From: Diaporthe sp. PMI_573
Taxonomy: Eukaryota > Ascomycota > Sordariomycetes > Diaporthales > Diaporthaceae
Length of the DNA: 64,000 nucleotides
Direction: 5' to 3'
Assembly (NCBI GenBank): GCA_021399435.1
Contig: JAJTUP010000019.1
Location: 62,001 to 126,000, forward strand
This document shows, piece after piece, positions 9,786 through 22,903 of this stretch (position 1 is its first letter; each line of letters opens with the position of its first letter). Position numbers and translations under genes: made by a program. Under the pieces are notes generated by a model. That model searched no databases and was not told the origin of the DNA. It was given only the letters and a program-made list of their open reading frames with translations.

Positions 9786-11817
9786 TCACTGCCGCCTGTC
9801 GGGGGTCTCACCCACCCGAGACTCCTCCGTCACGTCTCCGGCGGCAGTCCCGGCCCCAGCGCCGCCGGCCGCCTTCTCCTCGTCCGCGGCCGGGCCCCGA
9901 GCAGGCTGCAGCGTCTGCAGGCCGGTCTTGTGCTCGGTGTGCTCCTTGCTCAGCTTGCGGCTCCCGACGAAGAAGCTGAGGACCAGGCCCAGCCCCGCGA
10001 AGGCCACGTAGAAGATAAACATGATCCGGATGGCGTTGAAGTAGGCCCGCTGAGCAACGCCCTTCTCCGGCTGCGGCAGGGCTGCCACCGCCTCCACACT
10101 CGATGCCGCGTTGGACCCGCTGAGCAGGCCCGCGACCTCTGGACCGAGCTGGTTGATGAGAATCGGGTACTGCTTCTGCATTTCGTTCTGGAAAATGACG
10201 CCTCCTATGACCACGGACATGGAGGTGGCAACCTGACGCACGAATCCGTATGTCGCCGTTGCGCTTGCGATATCCTTCGGCTGGACGGTGGTCTGGAGCG
10301 CGATGAGGGGGGACTGAAAGTTGGGGCCCACGCCGAGGCCGAGGATGATCTGGAAAATCACGATCTTGGCCCAGTTCTCATATGGATCGAGGTCGATGAA
10401 CAAGCCGTAGCCAAGCGTCATGAACACGAAGCCGAAGATAATAGCAGGGAGATACTTTCCTGTCTTCTTGATGACGAAGCCCGTCACTGCTGACGCCGCG
10501 CCCATGATAAACGTGAAGGGCAGGACATAGACACCAGAAAGTAGGGGGTCGGCACCAAGAACGCCCTGAAAGTATAGTGGAAGGTAATAACTCGCGGAAA
10601 TGAAAACAAAGCCGTGACAGGCACTGAGACCGACGACGGCGAGGTTGGAAGGCTGCTTGAAGATGCGGAGCGGGATGACGGGAATCTTGGCAACCCTGAG
10701 CTCGACCAAAAAGAACACGCCTACCAGCACAGCACCAAACACGATCAGGCAAATGACGGCGGGAGAGTCCCAAGGGAACGTCACACCGCCGAATTCGAGG
10801 CCGAGAAGGATCATCAGAGTACCGCCCACGATAGTGAGCGAGCCAAGCCAGTCGATTGCTGCGAGGCCCTCCTTGACGCCCGTGCGCGGGTTGTGAAGAT
10901 GCAGGGCGAAGAAGAGAATGACCATTGCCCCTCCTGAGATCGGCAGATTAATGTAGAAGCACCACCTCCAGCTGGCCTGTTGCGTGAACACGCCGCCCAG
11001 CACTGCGATGAGGTCAGTTTCCAGCCATGTCTCAGACAACACAGCGGGGATGTGCATGGCAGAGCTTACCCGGTCCAAATCCACCAGCTAGGGCCCATAC
11101 TAAGCTGACGATCCCTAGAAACTGCCCTCTTTTCCTCATTGAAAACAGGTCGCTGATACAGATGTTGACCAAGATCAGGATGCCGCCGCCGCCAATGCCT
11201 TGTATCGCCCGGCCAACTATGAGCATTGCCATATTGACGCTTACACCGGCCAGCAGCGACCCGATCCAGAAAACGCCCACCGCGGTTAACAACACAGGTT
11301 TACGCCCCCAGATATCTGATATCTTGCCCCAGCTGGGCGCCGCCGCCGCGTTCGCGAGCAGATAGGCAGAGCCCACCCAAGTGTAACCAGCGGTGGAGTT
11401 GAAATCAGAAGATATCCTGGGGACGGCCACAGTGACGATCGTAACGTCCAGGGCGGCCAGGAAAACACTCAGGCAGAGTGAGATCATGATGAGCGTCGTC
11501 TGGAGGGTTGTGCGCTTGTCCTCGGGCGATCTTGCGCCACCGGCATCCTGCGCCGGGTCTGGCGCCGCATCATCGCTGGGCGGAGCGGCCTGTGGTGCAG
11601 CAGATGTCCCGGAATCATCTGCAGCTTGATTGGAACTTGGCCTGGCGGCGCTACTCCCTTTTGTCTCACCCGTGCCTTTGTGGCTGTCCGGCGCGGCTGC
11701 GGTGTCTAGGTTCTGGGAGCTTGCGGAGCCCAACGTTGTGGTGGACGTGCTGCCCCCGGAGGCATGGTGCACCTTTTCGTCGATGAATTCGCCGTCAGCG
11801 GCTGGGCTAACAGCCAT
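9786..11817 (-). CDS. DHA2-family MFS multidrug exporter (14 helices)
   Basis: 654 residues in two exons (11817-11070 and 11002-9786). The 67-nt intron splits the Val codon of GGFGPVLGG. The first ~105 residues are a disordered tail rich in Ser, Ala, Gly and Asp. Helix 1 carries LAALDVTIVTVAVP. Motif A is GKISDIWGRKPVLL and motif C is LVWALAGGFGPVLGG, ahead of WRWCFYINLPI, which together mark drug:H+ antiporters of the 14-spanner type. The C-terminal tail is again Ala/Gly/Thr-rich. Such proteins export drugs, toxins or secondary metabolites from the plasma membrane or vacuole; the substrate is not predictable. No biosynthetic genes flank it, so a role in general drug tolerance is as likely as metabolite export. 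Start at MAVSPAADG is the first ATG. Confidence 0.9.
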
Positions 11818-14800
11818 AGCAACGCTGTATTACGATTTACACGCAACCTGCGTGCGACGGTATCCCAGGCGTGCTGACCTTTAACACAGAATTAAGCTTA
11901 AGCTCAAGATCGCCAGGTAGGGCGGAGATTGCCGAAGTGTCGGTAAAGCCAGTACCTCTGCGCGTATAAGATGATGGCAGCTTATGGATGCCAACAATAG
12001 GCTATGGATGATGAAAATCAGGAGTAGGAGTGTGCTGCGAGATGAGAAACAAAGAGAACAAAACGACAATTGTGCGCCCCTCGAGTGAAGATCTCCCGAA
12101 GGGGCAGGCGTTCGGAGGGAATCGATCAGTGAGGCAAGAGTCGATTACACCTAAAAGTGGAGACCTCCTTGAGCAGCAAAAAGCACGATGACTGACACGG
12201 GCAACAGGGCGGGCACGCGATGCCGGTGGCGGGTGTGTTGAAGAGCGAGTGCCGAATACCCGCATACCGCCGCTAAAGACCGTGCTAGACCCCTGGGGAA
12301 TTAATAATTCTTTTACCTCTAGCAGAGCCCATCCATGGGGAAATCTCAGGCCTGCATTGTCTTGGCCGATTGACTGTGTTTGCTGTGATGACGCTACGAG
12401 ACCGGCAGTGTCGCCGTCATCATCATCGGAGAAGCCTATCTGAAGACAGCGTTGCAGTTTGGTCTTTGCGCAAAGCAAACATGATCCTGTCATGTCAAGT
12501 CTGCAAGGCGAGAAGTCCTGCACGGCAACGCTCCTGTTTGACTGTTCGGGGCAACTGGGCGTCTCAGAGAGTTCGGACTCGGCCATCCGATATGGGCGGA
12601 TCCGCGGAAGAGACCCAGAACCCTGCACCGCCGATGGCCCAGAACAATGTCAGTTCGGCTCGTACCGTATTTATCGGAGCTGTCTGCAGGTAAGCTCTCC
12701 AGCCTCAAAGATCATGTGAGCGATGTCAACAACTGCCCACGTTGGGCCAGCCGACAATGACTCTGCATGCAGCGTTGGGAGTCGGATCCGAGTAAGGGAG
12801 CCTCGAAACGTCGCAGCTCGACCTCCGTCTTGTCGGAGATAAGAGCCAGCAAAACCTTCCGAGCCGATCGTGTTGTGTAACAGAATCCTTCAAAATGCTT
12901 GACTAGAACACCTCGGGGCGGCCAGTCAATGAGAAATCCTTACACACTGTGACCGTCGATGGAACGTTTTGAAAGCCGTTGGGCCTACAGGACGGTATCG
13001 CATGCTTCCGCCTGGCTCTCCGAGCTTAAGAACGAAGTTTGCGTCCGCCTTGCGGGCCCGGAGTGGGCGAGACGTGCGGCGCAAGCATGTGGTGTCGTGG
13101 TGAGGACCTCCCGCCCCCATTTCCCCTTGCCTGGAGTCTTTTGCCGTAGTCAGTTCTTCCCATCATCGTAGCGACGGGCGTTGCGACACCACGAGCCCCG
13201 TGGCTTCGACTCGACTGAGCTGGAGACCGATGGCGTCCGGTATTGGCCGAGGTTGCAGGCGGGTTCCAGCTCGAAATATAGTCTGCCCCGTTGATGACGG
13301 CATCTTCAACGGCAAGCACTCTGTCAGCTGGAACTCATTCCTAGCAAAATGATTTAACACACAGTACTTGACTTAACCAATGTTGACTGCGTGGCTGCCG
13401 CGGTTGCTCTTAATCTCTTTCGTGGGCGACTTTCGATATTTGCTGTCCGCCATTGGACCGTCACAGTGTATTTGACATGTTGTGGCATGTGGTCCCAAAG
13501 GTTGGGTGACTCTTTCGAACCGCATGCTCATGTACATTCCGGGGTGGGAGACGTCTCGTCTCGATGACTTTCAACTGCGTTAATGGCCATCTCTCTTGCG
13601 GGACTTCGGGAGCCGTTGGACGCCACGTTGATAGCTTCAGACACGGGAATTTTGGCGAAAAAGCTGTGGTCACGTAAAAGCCACCAAAGGACGGTAGCTT
13701 CCCACTGCCAGCACACAAGTCCGCGAAACTCGATGGCTGCTTCTCTCTGAGACACAGTCACACGCTGGTGAAGGCTCGCCTTCGTCGTCTTGGGCGGCCA
13801 GAGAGTGCAGTTGAGACGGTCTCGAAGATGCGAGCAAGAGAAAAGTAGCCCAGAAGTCAAGGGAAATAATGTGTTTCGAGTAAGCGGAAAGCTCAAAAAG
13901 TGAACTGCCGCCGCCTCGAAGCTTGTATTACGATGGTCAAGGAGCTCGTGCAGCGAACTCAGCTGCTTGTAAGCTCCCCTAAATCCCCGAAGCTAAAGAC
14001 GGACCCCACACTACGACCTCTACCCGGGCACCGCGAAGAAGTCACAATCAAACAGTCAATGCGCCCGGTTAACCTACATATTCTCTGGTCCTTTAAATGC
14101 CTAGAATTCGAGAGGAAGGCCTTGGAGTACAAGTGCAATAGTTATAGGCCCCTTATTTGTACTGCTTACCCTGACATTACCCTTTTGGTTTTCTATGAAA
14201 AGAGGCTCCCAGATGGCTGATGTGGCACGTGGCAACAGGCCGTTAGTGCGTGCCTTGGCTGCCCTGGTGGTGTCCATTTACACAAAGTATCAACGACGTG
14301 TCCGGCGCATTGGGTCGGTTCGTGCGTAATTCATCCTGGCTTTAGGTTCCTGCTTCGCCTCCCACGAGAGCATCTGACCGGATGCGACACGCAAGATCTG
14401 TCCGCAGTTTCGCGCCCAGGCAAACAGGCAGACAGCCAGACTGCGCCAGACTGCACCGGGAAGTTTTGCTGGTGACCGAGGCGGGGCACATGAGCCGCAA
14501 CATATTCCCCATGTTTCAGTATCATCTCGATCTTGTGGGGGTTGCGATGATGTTTCACTCGTCCGATAGAGCGCGGCGAAGAACCCGGACTGCCAAGATA
14601 TACCGGTAGATCGAGAGCTTCAGTGGCAGGAACTCCGATGGAGAAGTTCTGCCATCCTTGATGGACCTGGCAGCCGGCAGGGGCAGAGCCTTTTCAGAGG
14701 TGCCCGTGGTGCCAAATCGAGGTGCTGTTGCTGAGGCTGAGGCTAACGTGCCGCTGGGCTATCCCGGCCTCGGGGAGATGTGCTGGGGAGCATTTTGGGC

Positions 14801-16709
14801 CCCGACTGCGTAATAGATTGCCATCGGTTCTAGATAGTCGGGTCCCAAATAAGTCGTATTACAGCAATCTTGGAGGATTTGCCATACGGGCGCTGTGTTC
14901 TGCAGCTGTCAGTCACCATAGCAGTGCAGTCTAGGCTGTCGAGTCAGCTAGTACACAGTATTGCGGCTCAAGCACTCAGCCTTTGATTTCCCTGGCACCA
15001 TAGCGCATTGCAGCAGTTGTCTGTTTGCTCGCGTGCTCGCTAGGTCCAGCCCGAAACAGGTTACACACAGCTCAAAGCTCATAACCGAGTGACAGGTGCA
15101 CAGACGCAGCAGACCAACTCGGAGCAGTTTGGCCCCTGCGCAAAATCTGCGCAGAGCGCAACCGCACCCAGGGCACAGCAGTAACTCTCACGTAACAAAC
15201 GGCAGACGCCCGCAGCAAAGAAGAGGGGATCACCAAGAAGCCGCCCCGATAGTTACCCGAATCCTGCCGCTTCTTACTTCTCGCTAAGGGACAGCAGCCC
15301 GCCTGGCCCACAGGGCCCTGGGAGCCCCCGTAGACCCCACAGCCCGGGCGGCCCTCGTTGGGCGGATAAGGCGATAAGATAGCTAATCTCGCAGCGACAG
15401 CTCCTTCACCGCGATTCGAGTCAGGGCGACGTCGGGCAGAGTTGATGAGTTGTTGCTTGTCGATGCAGTTGGTTGGCGCCATGGTTTGTTGGGCGTTGGC
15501 CGCGGCGATCAAGACGCAAAACAGTGGGATGAGAAAGACCCGCCCCTCTTCCCCCACTGGAAAGCTGACTGTGTGCGCGTGAACCAACCCAGGTAGGCAG
15601 CATTGTCAGTCGGAGGGAACGCACAAAGGGGGGGGGTGGAGATGGGTTAGGCAGCACAATGTCAAGGCTCGGCCGGGGCAATCGCAATCACACCGGGAAT
15701 ATATCTGACATAGTGCCAAAAGTACAGACATGCGTGACGGACGGACTAGCAGTAGAAAAGGCTCGCGGGAAGCCCAGGCCATCGGCATGGCGAGGTACAT
15801 GGGCACCACGCAGAATTACCCGCAGAAGGGGCTAGAGTTGCCAACAAACACATGTATCCCTGCCCACCGGCAGGTACACGCGGATGCATGCCAGAATTCC
15901 TGGCGCAGTGGCCAGATAGGGGACCACCCTCGCACTCCCCACAGCTAGACCAGGAACTCTGTGGCGGCGCGCCAATGGCAGCCCACGTCCAGCATGGAAA
16001 TTGCGTAGTGTGGGGCATCGATTGCCATTTCGGGGCGGCTTCGCCTGCCTGCAGGAGCGTGGAGCACTGCGTGGTTCGTCCTTGCCAAGGAGCTCTGGGA
16101 TCTTCTCGAAATTCTTTCTCGACTTTCCGCTCCCCGGACTCTTTCACTTATCTGCCCTGCGCCGTGTGGTATTGGTTTGTCGAGTCGGCCCATCGCCGCA
16201 GATAGCCTCCTTGTCTCACTCTCACCGACCCTCCTATGTAATCTACCGGCAGAGAGCCTTGCCTTCTCTCCTCCCTCCACCACCACCTGCCCTCCATCTG
16301 CACTATCGTCAGTCAGATCTTACGCCCCCCCCTTCCCCAGACTGCACAGCCCGGCTGAGATTCTCTCGAATCCTCTTTTGTCAGTCTGACACAGTCGCAA
16401 CCAAACCCACTTCCCTTGTTGGTATTTGGCATAGAGGGCTGTGGCTGTCCTTCCTCTTGTTCACCACCTGCTTCCATCTCCCTCCTCATCCTCGCCCATC
16501 GCTCTCGACTTCAACCTTGGCCACACCGGTCCAGTTGCTCCTCTGCCAGCCAGCCGTCGTCAATTGTTGTGATCCAACTGTACTGCAAGCTTCGTGGGGC
16601 AATCGCGCGCCATCATCAAGAGCAGGCGCAACTTGGTAGGATATATATTCCTCCTCATCTCTGACATCCTCCAACACACTCCTCAAGACACGGGCCGATT
16701 GGTGCGAGC
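11818..16709. other. long gene-free stretch upstream of HMG-CoA reductase
   Basis: About 4.9 kb in which I can support no protein gene. Open frames are all under about 210 codons, overlap on both strands and show no domain. The last ~700 bp (16000-16700) are strongly pyrimidine-rich on the plus strand, as is common in promoters and leaders of highly expressed fungal genes, and probably belong to the HMG-CoA reductase promoter and 5' leader. No tRNA-like A/B box pair was found. A non-coding transcript cannot be excluded. Confidence 0.5.
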
Positions 16710-16988
16710 ATGTGGATTTTGAACCACCATCACACATCCACCTGTTCGATTCAGTCAAGCAGCCGACTCGTCTGCTGTAGTCCGAGCGGCTTTTCTTCCG
16801 TGTCCACATTTCCAAAGCCCAGCATGTCACTCGTTGGTCCCGAACCATTGCTTACAAAATCTCTCATCAGGTATACATCACCCAACTGCCAGCTTCCTTC
16901 GATACGACCCTCCGCCAGCTGCTGCAAATGCATTCCATGTAGAATCGTACCATCTAGTACCTGCCCGACCTCGATCTTTTCAACATGA
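16710..16988 (+). promoter_or_regulatory. upstream ORF overlapping the HMG-CoA reductase start (ATGA)
   Basis: A 92-codon frame starts at ATG 16710 and ends with TGA at 16986-16988, overlapping the reductase ATG (16985-16987) in the arrangement ATGA. If the leader is unspliced, ribosomes using this ATG would end exactly on the main start. The peptide is Ser/Pro/Cys-rich with no domain, so a regulatory rather than a protein role is the likelier reading. A leader intron could remove it. Confidence 0.3.
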
Positions 16989-19900
16989 TTGCCTCCTCCC
17001 TCCTCCCGTCCCGATTTCGGGGCGAGCAGCCTGCCTCCCAGGCGAAACCCCCCTCTTGGCTCAACACCAAGGTCACGCCCTTCCTCCGCTCCGTCTCCGC
17101 GATCACGGCCTCCCACCCGATCCACACTATCGTTGTAGTTGCGCTGTTGGCCAGCTCATGTTATCTTGGCCTGCTGGAAGAGAGTCTATTCGATGCGACG
17201 AGGACCGTCAGGACTGCTGACTGGTCCTCCTTGACTGAGGGCAGCCGCAGTCTTCATGCCGGCCCTGCCACGGCATGGAAATGGCAGACTTGGGACTCGG
17301 ACGCCGGTGTCGCGGCTGATGTTGATCACTTGGCCCTCCTGACCTTCGTCTTCCCCGACTCGCTCCCCGACGATGCCGCAAAGACCGCCCCGCTGCTGGA
17401 GACTATCCCGCTGCCGGACAACATATCTATCATCTCGCTGCCATCTACCTCTAATTCCCTGACCACCTATTCACAAGAGACCTCCGTCGCCCTTGCCGTC
17501 CCCTACAAGCAGGCGGCCCAGTTCCTAGCCGCTGCGCAGGAGATCCCCAATGACATCCCGGGCGAGGAGACGCGCGAGACCGAACTTGGCCGGGAGAAGA
17601 AGATGTGGATTATGAAGGCGGCCAAGGTCAGTCCACGAAACAGCATCGTGGAATGGGCCCACAACGCCTGGTTCGACTTCATTGATCTGCTCAAGAATGC
17701 CGAGGCGCTCGATATCACCATCATGTTCCTCGGGTACATCTCCATGCATCTGACCTTCGTCTCCTTGTTCTTGTCGATGCGTCGCATGGGTTCCAACTTC
17801 TGGCTGGCTGCGACCACTCTCTTGTCCTCGGCTTTTGCTTTCATGTTCAGCTTGGTCGTCGTCACCAAGCTTGGCGTTCCGGTATCCATGGTCCTGTTGT
17901 CCGAGGGTCTGCCATTCTTGGTCATCACAATTGGGTTCGAGAAAAACATTACTCTGACCCGAGCTGTTCTCAACCACTCCATCGAGCACAAGGCTGCCCA
18001 AGAAAAGAACAGAAAGAGCAAGGACGCCACTTCCAACTACATCCAGTCCGCGATTCAGGTCGCCATCAAGGAGAAGGGCTTCGATATTGTCAAGGACTAT
18101 GTCATCGAGATTGTCGTACTTGTCCTTGGAGCTGCTTCCGGTGTCCAGGGAGGCTTGCAGCAGTTCTGCTTCCTTGCTGCATGGATCCTCTTCTTCGACT
18201 GCATCCTGCTGTTCACCTTCTACACTGCAATTCTTTGCATCAAGCTCGAGATCAACCGCATCAGGCGCCATGTTGAGATGCGACGGGCTCTCGAGGACGA
18301 CGGTGTAAGCCACCGTGTGGCTGAGAATGTTGCACGGAGCAATGACTGGCCTACCGTCGACGGCAAGAAGGCCGGCGCGACTCTCTTTGGAAAGCAGATC
18401 AAGAGCACCAGCGTCCCCAAGTTCAAGGTTTTGATGGTCTCCGGATTCGTGTTGATCAACGCAATCAACCTATGCACTGTACCCTTCCGGGACACTGATT
18501 CCCTGTCCACTATCTCGTCTTGGGCTGGTGGCCTCGGTGGCCTCGTCGCCAACCCACCTGTGGATCCTTTCAAGGTCGCCTCCAACGGTCTCGATACCAT
18601 ACTCGCGCAGGAGAACGCCAACAACCGGGGAGTCGTGGTCACGATCTTGACTCCGATCAAGTACGAGCTGGAATTCCCTTCGATTCACTATGGCAGGATC
18701 CCTCAGACAAACGCTGATGACGTGGATGATCTGGGCTACGGACGAATGGTAGGCAGCATACTCAAAAGCCTGGAGGACCCCGTCTTGTCCAAGTGGATCG
18801 TCATTGCACTGGCCATGAGTGTTGCTCTGAACGGGTATCTCTTCAATGCCGCCAGATGGGGAATCAAGGACCCCAACGTCCCTGAACACCCGATCAATGT
18901 TAAGGAGCTTGCTCGAGCGCAGAGATTCAACGACTCGGATCCCACGACACCCGGCCCATACGAAAGGTCACCTCGTCCATCGCCCACGGAGGCCAACCCT
19001 CCCACCCCCGCTGCTACCGACGACGAGAGTGATGCGTCGGCCTTTAAGCGCGTCGCTTCATCGATGTCCATTGTCAACGACGGCCCCCAACGTCCATTGG
19101 AGGAGCTCCACAAGTTACTTGCGGAGAAGCGTGTTCCCGAGATGAACGATGACGAAATCATCACTCTTGCACTCAAGGGCAAGGTCCCTGGCCACAGCCT
19201 GGAAAGAACCTTGAAGGACTGCACGCGTGCTGTCAAGATCCGTCGCGCTATCATTTCTCGCACCAAGGCTACTTCAGACCTCACCAACGTGCTGGAGCGA
19301 TCCAAGCTGCCGTATCAAAACTACAACTGGGACCTCGTCCTCGGTGCTTGCTGCGAGAATGTCATCGGCTACATGCCTCTGCCGGTGGGTGTCGCGGGGC
19401 CTCTGGTTGTCGATGGACAGAGCTTTTTCATTCCTATGGCTACGACAGAAGGTGTCTTGGTTGCCAGTGCTAGCCGTGGCTGCAAGGCTATCAATGCCGG
19501 AGGTGGTGCTGTGACGGTGCTGACCGGTGACGGCATGACCCGCGGACCCTGTGTGACCTTCGAGACATTGGAACGAACTGGAGCTGCCAAGCTCTGGCTT
19601 GACTCTGACGCCGGTCAGACTGCAATGAAGAATGCCTTCAACTCGACCAGCCGTTTTGCACGACTCCAATCAATGACGTCTACTATCGCTGGAACCAACC
19701 TCTACATTCGTTTCAAGAGCAGGACGGGCGATGCTATGGGAATGAACATGATCTCCAAGGGTGTCGAGCAGGCGCTCGATGTCATGGCCAACGAGCATGG
19801 CTTCCAGGACATGATCATTGTTTCTCTGTCGGGCAACTACTGCATTGACAAGAAGCCCGCCGCTATCAACTGGATCGAAGGAAGGGGTAAGAGCGTTGTC

Positions 19901-20544
19901 GCCGAGGCTATAATTCCCGGGGACGTCGTCAAGTCGGTGCTCAAGACCGATGTCGACACTCTCGTCGAGCTCAACATTAACAAGAACCTGATCGGTTCCG
20001 CCATGGCTGCCAGTGTTGGAGGCTTCAACGCCCATGCCGCGAACCTCGTGGCTGCGGTCTTTATTGCCACTGGCCAGGACCCGGCGCAGGTTGTGGAGAG
20101 TGCGAACTGTATCACAATTATGAAGAAGTAAGCAAAACACCTGCGGTGCGAAACCAGGCATTGATGCTTCATTTGCTAACCAATACCTACAGCCTCCGGG
20201 GCTCGCTCCAGATCTCTGTCTCGATGCCCTCCATCGAAGTTGGCACACTTGGCGGTGGCACCATCCTGGAACCACAGGCTGCCATGCTGGACATGATGGG
20301 TGTCCGCGGTGCCCACCCAGTCACCCCAGGCGAGAACGCCCGTCGCCTCGCGCGCGTCATCGCCTCGATCGTTTTGGCTGGCGAGCTGTCGCTTAATGCC
20401 GCCTTGGCCGCCGGCCATCTCGTGAAGGCACACATGGCACACAACAGGTCTGCACCGCCAACCCGGACCAGCACGCCTGCGCCGCCATCTATGCTTTCAA
20501 TGACCAACGTGAGCGCCGCTGCCGTGGAAAGGGCTAGACGTTAG
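16985..20544 (+). CDS. HMG1: HMG-CoA reductase (mevalonate pathway), ER membrane
   Basis: Reduces HMG-CoA to mevalonate with NADPH, the committed step to ergosterol and isoprenoids. 1164 residues, exons 16985-20127 and 20193-20544; the 65-nt intron splits the Asn codon of MKNLRG. The N-terminus has the first ER helix after [20 protein letters not shown] sterol-sensing-type membrane block spans about 235-420 ([18 protein letters not shown] onward). A linker near 640-700 is rich in Pro, Thr and Ser. The catalytic domain covers about 760-1150: [16 protein letters not shown], Glu822 in ATTEG, Lys956 in CIDKK, Asp1032 in GQDP and His1128 in [11 protein letters not shown]. All four catalytic residues are present. 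Ser1134, six residues after His1128, matches the position of the AMPK-regulated serine of the human enzyme. Full length for a fungal housekeeping copy. Confidence 0.95.
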
Positions 20545-21882
20545 GGTATGTCAAGACACAACATGGAATTAGAGCGCCTGGGGATGTTGCGGTTAGAGAA
20601 GACCAGAAGTACAGAAATGCATGTCATTGGTGCGCGAGCATCACACCATGTCTGAGTCGAGCCGGCACGAGCAAAAACTGCCTACAGCGCCACGCCTTAA
20701 TTACTCATGTCTGGTATTGTTTACTTCGCGTGTACATATGACCATAGAAACAAGTCACATACTGTCGTGATTTGTCTTTCCAGCTGTGGAAAGTTTCATT
20801 CGCTGACGACAGCAGTGAGCCGTGCTGCTCGGGTCCACCCTTGGACTGAGTGAGGGCGATGGTTGTGGGCCGGTTGCAAATATCTTGCCCGTCCGTCCAT
20901 GACGCCTCTTGTTGGTTCTCTATTTGTGTGCACGTCTCTTTTTTTCCCCCCCCCCGCTCGCGGTCGGCTACCCCTTTAATTCGTCTGGATAACCGGAGGA
21001 GTCAACCGGGGACCTGAGTAAAAGGTAAGGTCGTCCGTCCCCATCAGATGGTCGTGCACAACAATCCGCGGTGGCAACCGCCACTCTGCCCACAATGCTG
21101 TCGAGCTTGTTCTGCCGCTCTCTGGTCCCGTACCCGAGCGCCTGCCCCACGGATGGCGGGTCGTCGGTACTTGCTCCTAGCTCCCGACTTCAGATGAAGC
21201 CATTGCGAAACGCCCACTGGTGCCCATTGAAACATCAGCTCAGCCCACCTTGGTACTCGCCTCCCCAAGGACCCCAAAGGGCCAAAGGCAATTCGATCTT
21301 GGGGTGCGGAGTGGGCGAGGTGTTGTGTAGTGTAGTGCACTCAGTAGGGCTTGGGCTTGTATACAGCCTCACCAATTTACGTGCACTCACCCATTGCGGT
21401 GTCGTCTCATCCGAACTAACAGGTTTAAACATCAAGCTCAGAAACGCATGAGATGCATCTTTTCATGTTCCTGACATCCGTGTCACACGTACAACAGGCG
21501 CACTCGCTCTCTCTTTCTCTCTTTTTGTTACTGCTCCCCGAACAGACCCGTACCTACCTGGCAGGGTCATCAAGGCGAGCCGAGCCCTACGGCGATGCAA
21601 GGCTGGGCGGTCGTCGCTGGCCGAAACGGACCCGTCAGGAGCGGATGATGTGAGTAAAGTTTGGGCTGGCGTTGTATGTGACCACGCTGCACAAGAAGGC
21701 AGGTCTGTCCGGCTGGCGAGTAGGATGTCGTTTTCTTTTCGCCTTCTCACCTCGCTGTTACTTGGGTTGACCCCGAGCGAGACCCGTTAATAATTCCTTG
21801 TTTGGAACATTACAATGCAACGATAATATTATATACGCTCCCTTTCCTTTTCTATGTTGATGTCACTGCTGTATATAAGAAA
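20545..21882. other. intergenic between HMG-CoA reductase and cupredoxin
   Basis: About 1.3 kb with no supportable gene. It includes a T-run followed by a C-run at about 20939-20957 and a pyrimidine-rich patch at about 21505-21540. AT-rich sequence with TATA-like runs lies at 21820-21880, ahead of the cupredoxin start. Confidence 0.5.
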
Positions 21883-22903
21883 ATGAGGCAACTCGTCTTG
21901 ACAGTATGCCTCGCCCTGTCGGCGGCGAGGCTATCCCAGGCAGTTGACTTCGTCGGTAAGTCTGATTCACCTCACACAAGCTCTCACACATAGACGTGGA
22001 TGAAATCTGGAAACGCCGGTCGTCTCTTTGTCCTGAGCAAGCCATGGCCGCAGATGGGAATCAAAATCTAACCTCTCTTCCGCACCTGCCAGTCAACAGC
22101 CAGCCCTGGCCAGCCATAAAGTCCAACACCGGGCAGAGCAAGATCATCCCCGTGCTCGTGGGAGGCACGGCCCTGACCTTCACACCCAACAGCGTCATCG
22201 CCAACCCGGGCGACGTGATACAGTTCCAATTCGCGGCGCGCAACCACACCGTCACGCAGTCGCTCCCAAACACCCCATGCCGGCCTATAGAAGGGGCCGC
22301 GGGGGTCGCCCCGGGAGTCAACAGCGGCTTCATCCCGTTCGACGGCGGCGCAAGCGGCATGGTCGGCACGTTTAACGTCCCCATCATGTCCGCGTCGCCC
22401 ATGTTCCTGTACTGCGCACAGGCGATGCACTGCCAGCAGGGCATGGTGATGACGGTTAATGCGTGAGTCTGAGGAGCCTCGTCAACTCGCTTTTCCCCTG
22501 CCCCTCCACTCCCACAATACAACATAGAGTTTTGGACTGACACTGAGCCCCCTGACAAACCAACAGACAAGCAACAGACCTAATCAACTACTTCAACACA
22601 GCCGCTGTAGCACCGGCCAACATCCCCGGGCGTTCAGTTTCCGGCGGCATCGCATCCACAATCCCGCTCGCGAACGCGGTCCTCCCCAAGGCGCCGGGGC
22701 AAGCCAACAGCACGGCCACCGCGACAGTATTCACGACCGTCGTCGTGCCCGCTTCCTCGCCTCCTCCTCAATTACCACCGCCTGCCGCACAACCGCCGCC
22801 GCCACCATCTCCTCCTGTCCCGTCGCCCCCGCCGCCTGCGCAGCCGCTTGGTGGCGATGGGGTCGATCCGGCGCAAACGACCATGTTCATTCTGCCGCCA
22901 TGA
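21883..22903 (+). CDS. secreted cupredoxin-like protein with Pro-rich tail
   Basis: About 292 residues in three exons: 21883-21955, 21994-22462 and 22567-22903. A signal peptide is visible (MRQLVLTVCLALSAARLSQA). The middle is a blue-copper-type beta fold: GGTALTFTPNSVIANPGDVI, then a His in RNHTVTQS, a Cys in FLYCAQ, a His in AMHC and a Met in QQGM, the expected His-Cys-His-Met copper ligands. The C-terminal third is low-complexity, with poly-Pro stretches, and lacks a GPI-type hydrophobic end. This matches fungal extracellular serine-rich/plastocyanin-like proteins; some bind copper at the cell surface, others are induced during host contact. The first intron would be only 38 nt; an in-frame alternative acceptor at 22053 would give a 98-nt intron and drop 20 residues. 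Exact N-terminal junction uncertain. Confidence 0.78.

Noticed and set aside
15072..15587. A 171-codon minus-strand frame with a signal-like segment
   Set aside because: It lacks an ATG at its start, the hydrophobic stretch is followed by sequence of no known kind, and codon use does not resemble neighbouring genes.
9786..20544. A statin-type cluster, because a DHA2 exporter lies near an HMG-CoA reductase
   Set aside because: No polyketide synthase or tailoring enzyme is present, the reductase is a full-length ER housekeeping form, and its neighbours are ordinary genes.
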